From NCBI RefSeq assembly GCF_003846445.2, contig NZ_CP030139.2, positions 1,178,001 to 1,242,000 of the forward strand: DNA of 64,000 nt, given 5' to 3'. The stretch comes from Synechococcus elongatus PCC 11801 (GTDB lineage: Bacteria > Cyanobacteriota > Cyanobacteriia > Synechococcales > Synechococcaceae). The translations under genes and the position numbers were made by a program. Positions within the stretch are counted from its first letter, which is position 1; each line of letters opens with the position of its first letter. Below are positions 57,956 to 64,000 of the stretch, piece after piece. The notes under the pieces are model-generated. The model searched no databases, was not told the origin of the DNA, and saw nothing but the letters and a program-made list of their open reading frames with translations.

Positions 57956-59191
57956 TTAGCGAGCTACGACCGCCTGCCAAAACAGTTGGAGTTCCCGTCC
58001 TTGCTGACCCATTAGCCCCCAGCGCACATCGTTCGGCGCTTGGGCAAACAAGCCGAGCATGGCTTGAATTAGCTCCGGTAGCGAGAGCGTGTTGGTCAAA
58101 AAGCCGTACCACTGCTCCTGCGGCAGACCAAAGAAGGTTTGGAAATGGTGGTTGAGTTGCGTTTCCGAGAAGCGCATCAACTTTTCGAGGCCAAATTGAT
58201 AGATGTAGTGCTTGCGAATTTTTTCGGTTGGCCAAAGACCTCCCCAAGCCTGTGCTGCCAATTCTGCGGTTGTCAAACTGGGGCTCGCATTGAGTCCGGC
58301 CGCGATCGCATTTGCTAGGTCAGGAGCCCGCCGCAGTAACGCCCCGACCATATAGCCAGAAGCTGGATGCACCATGCTGGCCGCCCCACCAAAACCCACC
58401 ACCGGCTGAGTCAGATCGGGTAGTGGCAAATTCATCGGAAATAGGCAATATTCCTCGTGTTGAATCGCCTGCACCGTCACGCCGCGAGCATTCAGTCGCT
58501 GATAGAGCCGCTGTTTGAGACGATCGTAGGGAATAGCTGGGCAAGCCGCTAATGATGTTTCTTCAACGAAGTAGATATCGTTACCGAGATCCATCGCGTA
58601 GAGGAAGGTTGGTGGCAGCTGGCGCTCCTCCGGTGAAAGGTGATCGCTGCGGTAGTCCATCAGCACAAACTGCCCGGGTTCAATCGGCGGCTGAGAGAAC
58701 TGCCCAATGATCCCGTAGGCCGCTTGGTAGGCGATCGCGTCTGACTGAGGACGCTGGATTAAGGCCGCTTGGTGCCCGGTTGTGTCAACTACTAACCGTG
58801 CTTGCAGTTCCTGACCTACTTCTGTGGTGACGCAGGAATGGTGCGAGTCGTAGGCGATCGCGGCTGCTTTGCCGAGCTGCCATCGCATTTCGCCTTGCTC
58901 ACACTGCTGCAACCAGTGCTGTTGCAATTTGGCGCGATCGAAGAGGCCGTAATCGTACTGGTGTCGAACTAAAGCATCACCAAAGTAGCTAACACAGTTC
59001 GACCAGCGATGCCCGAATAGGTGCCCTAACCCCAAGCTATCCAGCTCGGGTCCCCAGATACCGTAGGTATTTTCCCAAGGATGGAACGGATAAACGGGGG
59101 ACAGTCCTTGGACTTTCAAGCCGCGCTGTGCCAGCTCCGCCGCGATCGCCAAGCCCGCTGGCCCCGACCCAATCACTAAGGCATCAAACAC
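57956..59191 (-). CDS. crtL: Lycopene beta-cyclase CrtL
   Basis: 411 residues. The dinucleotide-binding motif FDALVIGSGPAGLAIAAELAQRG starts at residue 2. LVVDTTGHQAALI, FLYAMDLGNDIYFVEETSLAACP and VGFGGAASMVHPASGYMVGALL are typical of plant-type CrtL-b cyclases. The enzyme makes two beta-ionone rings on lycopene to give beta-carotene, at the thylakoid or cytoplasmic membrane. The length and order match the cyclase first cloned from S. elongatus PCC 7942 (recalled, not looked up). 147 bp separate it from pipX. Confidence 0.95.
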   Translation of the reverse strand: MFDALVIGSGPAGLAIAAELAQRGLKVQGLSPVYPFHPWENTYGIWGPELDSLGLGHLFGHRWSNCVSYFGDALVRHQYDYGLFDRAKLQQHWLQQCEQGEMRWQLGKAAAIAYDSHHSCVTTEVGQELQARLVVDTTGHQAALIQRPQSDAIAYQAAYGIIGQFSQPPIEPGQFVLMDYRSDHLSPEERQLPPTFLYAMDLGNDIYFVEETSLAACPAIPYDRLKQRLYQRLNARGVTVQAIQHEEYCLFPMNLPLPDLTQPVVGFGGAASMVHPASGYMVGALLRRAPDLANAIAAGLNASPSLTTAELAAQAWGGLWPTEKIRKHYIYQFGLEKLMRFSETQLNHHFQTFFGLPQEQWYGFLTNTLSLPELIQAMLGLFAQAPNDVRWGLMGQQGRELQLFWQAVVAR

Positions 59192-59265
59192 GCGATCGCT
59201 CTCCCAGCCTTTACTTGCACCGTGATCACCGATTGCGATCCTAGCCCTGCAGGACGCGATCGCCC

Positions 59266-60042
59266 CTAGCGATTGAGGTGATCGAGCTGGTTGAGGCTGG
59301 CGTAGTGTGTCAAGTCGTACTGCAGCGGCGTCACCGTCACATAGTTGCGGCGGATCGCATCGACGTCGCTCCAGTGGCTATCAGCCGGTTCCTGCGGCTC
59401 ACTTTCTTCCACAACTTCGCCTGCGAGCCAGAAGTAGGGCTTACCGCGTGGATCAACCCGCTGATCGAATAGATCGACATAGCGGCGAATGCCTTGGCGC
59501 GTCAAACGAATGCCTGCGATCTCTTCCTTCGGTACGGGCGGAATGTTGACGCTCAGCAGCACTTTCGGTGAACTGGGGTGCGGCAAGCGCTCCAGTAACT
59601 CCACAGCAATTTCAGCAGCCGGTTCAAAATCACGTGCTGTGAAGCTCGCCAGGCTCAGAGCAATGCTGGGAATCCCTTCAATCACCCCTTCCATCGCTGC
59701 CGAGACAGTGCCCGAGTAAAGCACGTCGGTGCCCAGATTCGGACCGTGATTGATGCCGGAGAGAACAAATTCGGGGAGTTCCGGTAAAAGCGTACCGAGC
59801 GCTAGTTTGACGCAATCTGAAGGCGTCCCGGAGCAAGCCCAGACCTGCACAGCCGGATCAAAAAGTCCTTCAATCCGCTCAGCCCGAATCGGTTTGTGTA
59901 ACGTCAGGCCGTGACCCGTGGCCGATCGCTCGCGATCGGGACAGACAACCGTGACCTCATGGCCTGCCTGCGCGAGGCGGTTGGCGAGGGTTTGGATGCC
60001 GAGGGCGAATACGCCATCGTCGTTGCTGATCAGAAGTCGCAT
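59266..60042 (-). CDS. surE: 5'/3'-nucleotidase SurE
   Basis: 258 residues. The metal site is built from D8 and D9 ([18 protein letters not shown]), then S in [16 protein letters not shown] and N in [27 protein letters not shown]. It dephosphorylates nucleoside monophosphates and short polyphosphate in the cytoplasm, at stationary phase in E. coli. Start at the ATG 60042; the neighbour pheS is divergent with about 136 bp between. Confidence 0.95.
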   Translation of the reverse strand: MRLLISNDDGVFALGIQTLANRLAQAGHEVTVVCPDRERSATGHGLTLHKPIRAERIEGLFDPAVQVWACSGTPSDCVKLALGTLLPELPEFVLSGINHGPNLGTDVLYSGTVSAAMEGVIEGIPSIALSLASFTARDFEPAAEIAVELLERLPHPSSPKVLLSVNIPPVPKEEIAGIRLTRQGIRRYVDLFDQRVDPRGKPYFWLAGEVVEESEPQEPADSHWSDVDAIRRNYVTVTPLQYDLTHYASLNQLDHLNR

Positions 60043-60178
60043 ACCGAATTGCTGGGCCTGCCCTGACTACCCTAGCCGGATTCTGCGCCCAAAACGGGTT
60101 GGGTGGCCGACACCGGCGCGATCGCACGACTGGTAATCTGGACTTTGATGGCTCCGCCGCCCTTTTTGCTTGAATCCT

Positions 60179-61180
60179 ATGCTCAGTCAGCTCAGCGAGC
60201 TTGAGGCTCAACTCGAAGCTCTGCAAACCCGTGCCCTCGAGGCGATCGCTGCAGCGAGCGATCGTGAAGCCTTGGAGCAACTGCGCATCGCCTTTTTGGG
60301 TAAAAAAGGAGAACTTTCAGCCATCCTCGGCGCGATGGGCAAACTGGATGCCAGCGATCGCCCCCGCATTGGTGGCCTAGCCAACACTGTCAAAGCGCAC
60401 ATCACAACCGATTTGGATCAGCGGCGCGAAGCCCTCGGTAAAGCAGAACTGGAAGCACGACTGATTGCAGAAGCGATCGATGTGACCATGCCGGGGCACT
60501 ACCGCCCGCAGGGTCGCATTCATCCGCTGCAAAGCACGATCGATCGCATTCTCGACATCCTGGTCGGCCTCGGCTATCAGGTGGCTGAAGGCCCAGAGAT
60601 GGAGTCGGATTATTACAACTTCGAAGCCCTGAACATGCCCGCTGATCACCCAGCGCGGGACATGCAGGACACCTTCTACCTGACTGACGGCAACCTGTTG
60701 CGGACGCATACTTCTTCCGTGCAGATTCGCCACATGGAAGAGCAGGAGCCGCCAATTCGGGTCGTCGCTCCAGGCCGCGTCTATCGCCGCGATGCCGTTG
60801 ATGCGACTCACTCGGCAGTCTTCCATCAGGTGGAATTGCTAGCTGTGGATGAGGGTTTGACATTCACGGACCTGAAGGGCACTGTCAAAACCCTAATTCA
60901 GGCATTGTTTGGCGATTTACCGATTCGCTTCCGCGCCAGCTTCTTCCCCTTCACCGAACCGTCAGCTGAAGTCGATGTGCTCTGGCAAGGCAAATGGCTA
61001 GAAGTCTTAGGCTGCGGCATGGTCGATCCCAATGTTCTCAAAGCCGTGGGCTGCGATCCGGAAACCTACAGCGGCTTTGCAGCCGGTTTTGGCGTGGAGC
61101 GCTTCGCGATGGTGCTGCACGGTATGGATGATATCCGCCGTCTCTACGCCAGTGATCTCCGCTTCCTCAAGCAGTTCTAA
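60179..61180 (+). CDS. pheS: Phenylalanyl-tRNA synthetase alpha subunit
   Basis: 333 residues from ATG 60179; a TTG nine bases upstream is in frame. The N-terminal coiled coil (about 1-90) contacts the tRNA. The class II catalytic core has [38 protein letters not shown], then [15 protein letters not shown] (motif 2) and [13 protein letters not shown] (motif 3). Alpha2-beta2 enzyme; pheT is not here. A loose hairpin follows at 61189-61224. Confidence 0.97.
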   Translation: MLSQLSELEAQLEALQTRALEAIAAASDREALEQLRIAFLGKKGELSAILGAMGKLDASDRPRIGGLANTVKAHITTDLDQRREALGKAELEARLIAEAIDVTMPGHYRPQGRIHPLQSTIDRILDILVGLGYQVAEGPEMESDYYNFEALNMPADHPARDMQDTFYLTDGNLLRTHTSSVQIRHMEEQEPPIRVVAPGRVYRRDAVDATHSAVFHQVELLAVDEGLTFTDLKGTVKTLIQALFGDLPIRFRASFFPFTEPSAEVDVLWQGKWLEVLGCGMVDPNVLKAVGCDPETYSGFAAGFGVERFAMVLHGMDDIRRLYASDLRFLKQF

Positions 61181-61188
61181 TGCACACT

Positions 61189-61224
61189 AAAACCACAAGA
61201 GATTCGGAGGACTTCACTGGTTTT
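61189..61224 (+). terminator. Possible pheS terminator
   Basis: AAAACCA at 61189-61195 pairs with TGGTTTT at 61218-61224, which continues into TTGTGG. Long loop of 22 nt; weak. Confidence 0.35.
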
Positions 61225-61314
61225 TGTGGAGCCCTTGTTATTGATTAGATTTTGCTGGACTTCTAATTACAACCGAAATCACTCAAGAGATTTAAGGGTC
61301 GATCGCATCAAACA

Positions 61315-61344
61315 AGCCAGACCCTCAATCATTAAGGTCTGGCT
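61315..61344 (-). terminator. Terminator of the RTX-type gene
   Basis: AGCCAGACC at 61315-61323 pairs perfectly with GGTCTGGCT at 61336-61344. On the minus strand the stem is followed by TGTTTG. It lies about 37 bases beyond the stop codon. Confidence 0.65.
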
Positions 61345-61381
61345 GACGAGTTGAAGGATGTGACTGAAGAAGCCGTGAAGA

Positions 61382-62806
61382 CTAGCCTAGGAAAGTAATG
61401 TCACTGGCAGTTAAAGCAGCTCCTCCTTCAAGGACTGCAAAGACTCCGCCTTCGCCAAAGCCTGCAGCCGCACCATTCTGGTTAAAAAAGAGAGAGCCAT
61501 TCCGTTGGTCATAGACAAACAGGTTGTTGCTCTCTAATGCTTGTGCTAAGACTGCATCACTGTTGACAGTTTGAAAGCTCAGCACCGTATTCGCTGCCAA
61601 ATCAAAAGCGGCTCGAGAGATTTCAAGGCGATCGCCTGCCAAGCGGTTGAAATCGGTGATGCGATCGGCCTGATTCAGACCGAATTCAGGAGTTGTAAAC
61701 CGAAAGCGATCGCTGCCATTGCCACCCGTCAAAATATCGCGACCTTGACGGCCATCTAGCAAATCATTGCTGGTGCTACCTGTCAGGACATCATTCCCAG
61801 CAGTACCGATCAAAGTCTGACCCGATTGAGTCGGTGCACCAGACAGATTGGGCGCTGATTGAGCACCACCGATCGCTTGACCCGGATCATTCAGAAAGCG
61901 AGAGTCGCCAGCAGGATTACTGCCCCCATCGCCAGGATTAATCACACCTGCGCCATTACTGTTACCAAAGGTGTCGAGGCCTTTGTTGCCGCCGCTGACA
62001 TTCTCACCATTCAAGCCGGTGGGCTGACCAAATAGATTTTTGCCGAGTTGTGATTGAGAATTAACCGCGATCGCACCACCTTGAAATACCCCACCAATTC
62101 CACCATCATCGACTGGCATGGCATCTCCACTTCCACCTTGCCCGACAGGTTTTCCTAAATTCACTTGAGCGAGCTGATCCAGAATAGCTTCGCTAATAAT
62201 ATTGACGATTTTTCCCTGCATTTCTGGGTCTGGAATCTTGATAGCAGATCCTGTAGCAGTACCTTCAACTGGTGTTCCGTACGTCTCAGTTAGTCTTACA
62301 ACAGCGTGAGCATAAGCACCATATCCTCCTAAAACTGCGCCTGCTGCAAGTAAAAGAGGTGCGGATACTCCAGCTAATGCAGCTACACCTGCTGCCGCTC
62401 CAAGGCCAGTAGCAGCAACCATTACATCGTTAGCAAAATCTTTGACGAACTGAGTTTCCTGAGGATCGTAATCTATTGCGATAAGACTAGCTTTATTAAA
62501 GTCTTCAAGTGTTTTAACTCCTGCACTAGCTGACGTACCTAGTAGCCCACTGACGCCATTGTTTTGAAAAACATCCATGGGATTGCTGCTAATGGGTGAT
62601 TTTCCACCTGCTGTTGCTACTACTCCAAGAGCTGAGGAACCTCCTGAGGAAGTACCAATTGAACCTGCATAACTAGGATTTGCATCAGTAGATACTGATA
62701 CAAATTTTGGTAAATTAGCAAAGCCTTGATTAAATTCAGGAGAATTGATAATCCTTGTCAAATTCTCTAAAGAGACACCTGTTTTGGTGGCAACTTCTTC
62801 TAGCAC
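61382..62806 (-). CDS. RTX/hemolysin-type calcium-binding protein, C-terminal part of a frameshifted gene
   Basis: 474 codons from GTG 62806. The frame stays open upstream to about 62860, and its start lies inside the upstream fragment, so it is the second piece of one gene. Hydrophobic, Gly/Ala-rich segments lie at about 125-165. A Gly/Asn-rich linker follows. Calcium-binding nonapeptide-type repeats at about 330-370 include GTAGNDVLTG, STSNDLLDG and GGNGSDRF. The C-terminus, DRITDFNRLAGDRLEIS and GSLFFNQNG, is the usual end of type I-secreted cyanobacterial RTX proteins. Secretion is inferred. The 5' part lacks HIP1 octamers, while the repeat region has several. Confidence 0.8.
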   Translation of the reverse strand: MLEEVATKTGVSLENLTRIINSPEFNQGFANLPKFVSVSTDANPSYAGSIGTSSGGSSALGVVATAGGKSPISSNPMDVFQNNGVSGLLGTSASAGVKTLEDFNKASLIAIDYDPQETQFVKDFANDVMVAATGLGAAAGVAALAGVSAPLLLAAGAVLGGYGAYAHAVVRLTETYGTPVEGTATGSAIKIPDPEMQGKIVNIISEAILDQLAQVNLGKPVGQGGSGDAMPVDDGGIGGVFQGGAIAVNSQSQLGKNLFGQPTGLNGENVSGGNKGLDTFGNSNGAGVINPGDGGSNPAGDSRFLNDPGQAIGGAQSAPNLSGAPTQSGQTLIGTAGNDVLTGSTSNDLLDGRQGRDILTGGNGSDRFRFTTPEFGLNQADRITDFNRLAGDRLEISRAAFDLAANTVLSFQTVNSDAVLAQALESNNLFVYDQRNGSLFFNQNGAAAGFGEGGVFAVLEGGAALTASDITFLG

Positions 62807-63147
62807 AGATTGCCAAATATTTGCACCTGTTTCTTTGCCAAAGAGTGCTTCAAAAAGCTCTCAACAGTGAATCCAGTGCCAAAAATAGTTCCATTGTTTT
62901 TCTGTCCACCGGGTGTGGTTTGAATGGCTCCCTCGATATCTTTGGTCGGTGCTTTGAAGTCAGGGATTGGGCCCGCAAATCCAGAAGGTGGGTTGAGCTT
63001 ATTCGTATATTCTGGCGTAACTGCAATCTGAGCAGCAGCTTGTTCCTTAACAGACTCAGGAATGGCTTGGCTAACGGTCGTTTTTTGAGTGATTTGAAGG
63101 GAGTCGTTTAGGAGAGTCATGAGCTGTTCTTCTGAGAACACTTTCAC
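62800..63147 (-). CDS. N-terminal fragment of the frameshifted RTX-type gene
   Basis: 115 codons from a GTG at 63147 (or 63141), with GGAGGAG just upstream. The product MKVFSEEQLMTLLNDSLQ continues through a Gly/Pro-rich stretch (PPSGFAGPIPDFKAPTKD). It stops at 62800, 7 bp inside the next fragment. The reading frame after 62856 gives an unlikely Lys/Gln tail. In the neighbouring frame the same DNA reads FEALFGKETGANIWQSV and runs straight into the second fragment, so one base is probably missing from the A5 run (T5 on the coding strand) at 62852-62856. I do not recognise the N-terminal domain. Confidence 0.7.
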   Translation of the reverse strand: MKVFSEEQLMTLLNDSLQITQKTTVSQAIPESVKEQAAAQIAVTPEYTNKLNPPSGFAGPIPDFKAPTKDIEGAIQTTPGGQKNNGTIFGTGFTVESFLKHSLAKKQVQIFGNLC

Positions 63148-63497
63148 TCTCCTCCGATCGCTGATTTGGAGCTTTGTAGCAGCTCACAAGCAACTGTGAG
63201 ATTGATCACACGCAGCAGCTTTACTCTGGTTCAGCTCGTTTCCATATCCGATCGCCTGCAAATCAGGTCACAATTCAGCAGTACTGATCACCAGCGATCG
63301 CTTGCGTTGTCGTCTGCTTCTGGGTAATCAAACAACAGTCCTCTGTCTCACGCTGGGTTTGAGGTGATTGGAAACCATCCATGAGGATGACGCACTCTCA
63401 CAATGAGGCAGTTCTCCTGCTTGCACCAAGCAGACAGAAGGTAGAGGGTGAAAGAGACTAAGGTCTCAACAGTGCCTGCATCGTTCTTGCTGTTCTG
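63148..63497. other. Divergent promoter region between the RTX-type and DUF1853 genes
   Basis: 350 bp. It contains the TGTGA half-site array (next entry), a perfect 7-bp hairpin CTGCTTG-CAC-CAAGCAG at 63417-63433 and a small GAGAC/GTCTC stem near 63455, both upstream of the DUF1853 gene. No clear -10/-35 pair was found. Confidence 0.5.
63184..63210. promoter_or_regulatory. CRP-like half-site array upstream of the RTX-type gene
   Basis: TCACA at 63184-63188, TGTGA at 63195-63199 and TCACA at 63206-63210. The last two form a perfect TGTGA-N6-TCACA, the CRP/SyCRP1 consensus. The first two form the everted arrangement. Start-to-start spacing is 11 bp each time. It lies 37-63 bases before the start codon. 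Confidence 0.5.
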
Positions 63498-64000
63498 ATG
63501 GCTGCTCAGTCTCTCACTTGGCCGCGTGAGTTGGCAGATGTGCTGTGGCTATTGCAAAGTCCAGCATTGATTCGCCGCGATCGCTATCCCTTGGTGGGGG
63601 ATGCTCGACTACACCTTGCAGGACAACAGTTACAAGCCCAATGGCAAGACCAAGATCGCGATCGCCTTGCGGCCGAAGCCGCAGAGTGGGTGACGGCACA
63701 GCCCCGTACCTACAAGTTGGGGATCCGTGCGGAAGCATTGCTGGTCTGGGCACTCCGGCAGCTTCCACGCTTTCGACTGTTAGCCTCTCAGCTTCAACTC
63801 CGCGATGGCTCGACCTGCTTAGGAGAATTGGATTTCCTGATTGAGGATCGCGTTTTGCAACGCTACGAGCATTGGGAACTCGCACTCAAGTTTTTTGGCT
63901 GGAGCGGTGCTGCTTGGGTTGGCCCAGATAGCAAGGATCTGCTGACTCAAAAACTGCAGCGTATGCAAGGACGACAGTTGGCCCTGAGTCAAACAAACGC
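63498..64000 (+). CDS. DUF1853 family protein, C-terminus cut by window edge
   Basis: 167 codons from the ATG at 63498 to the window end without a stop. The N-terminus MAAQSLTWPRELADVLWLLQSP, then TYKLGIRAEALLVWALRQLPRF, GELDFLIED and HWELALKFFGWSG match DUF1853, whose conserved acidic residues (E-D-F) and W-E-x-K/V-K-F suggest a PD-(D/E)xK-like nuclease fold. Function is not established. Divergent from the RTX-type gene. Confidence 0.8.
   Translation, partial: MAAQSLTWPRELADVLWLLQSPALIRRDRYPLVGDARLHLAGQQLQAQWQDQDRDRLAAEAAEWVTAQPRTYKLGIRAEALLVWALRQLPRFRLLASQLQLRDGSTCLGELDFLIEDRVLQRYEHWELALKFFGWSGAAWVGPDSKDLLTQKLQRMQGRQLALSQTN

Noticed and set aside
62850-62860. Programmed -1 ribosomal frameshift joining the two RTX fragments
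   Set aside because: The heptamer read in frame is C-TTT-TTG on the coding strand, which is a poor slippery site, and no stimulatory stem was evident. A one-base indel is the simpler reading.
1-64000. CRISPR arrays, insertion sequences or prophage genes
   Set aside because: Reading both strands I saw no regularly spaced repeats, no transposase or integrase motifs, and no terminal inverted repeats flanking a gene. HIP1 repeats are single short palindromes dispersed genome-wide, not an array.

Overview
The window looks like chromosomal DNA of a unicellular freshwater cyanobacterium, almost certainly Synechococcus elongatus (PCC 7942/6301 type). The evidence is the dense scatter of the HIP1 octamer GCGATCGC, the photosystem I core genes psaA-psaB, psbX, a phycobilisome linker (cpcG) next to a bilin lyase (cpcS), ycf66, the PII/NtcA co-regulator gene pipX with pipY, and the short lycopene cyclase crtL. 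The species name rests on remembered gene order and protein sequences; no search was run. No insertion sequence, prophage, CRISPR array or rRNA was seen. One tRNA is present.

Layout. 1-6.4 kb: RNase Z (cut by the window edge), a SpoIID-like protein, an operon of ycf66 and two TolB-like propeller proteins, psbX, a YggT protein, tRNA-Thr and two small membrane proteins. 6.4-11.8 kb: the rimP-nusA-ylxR-infB operon, with a terminator-like hairpin just before rimP. 12-17.2 kb: a DUF72 gene, then four tightly packed sugar-transfer genes (GT4, polyprenyl glycosylphosphotransferase, GT2, GT4), an envelope or extracellular polysaccharide module. 17.3-20.6 kb: pgi, cpcG, cpcS. 20.7-27.4 kb: an MFS exporter, a methyltransferase and a GT1 glycosyltransferase facing two tandem Rieske oxygenases, a membrane protein and an XRE-cupin regulator. 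This reads like a small uncharacterised tailoring cluster and is the best candidate for an undescribed system.

27.9-40.7 kb: a coiled-coil membrane protein, sfsA, murJ, a ribbon-helix-helix-like protein with a basic tail, speD, a PRC-barrel protein, smc, and the glycine cleavage genes gcvH-gcvP. 40.9-45.4 kb: psaA-psaB on the minus strand, with a 467-bp upstream region. 45.9-55.9 kb: mixed housekeeping genes (lipoprotein, TM0106-type nuclease, ABC permease, S9 peptidase, methyltransferase, UbiH-type hydroxylase, DUF2949, plsY, proC). Three convergent pairs here share 4-bp palindromic stop codons. 56-61.2 kb: sepF, pipY, pipX, crtL, surE, pheS. 61.4-63.1 kb: a secreted RTX-type protein gene split by a frameshift, preceded by a helically phased array of TGTGA half-sites. 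A DUF1853 gene runs off the right edge.

Most of the window is core metabolism and information processing. The accessory-looking parts are the polysaccharide genes, the Rieske/GT1 cluster and the RTX gene.
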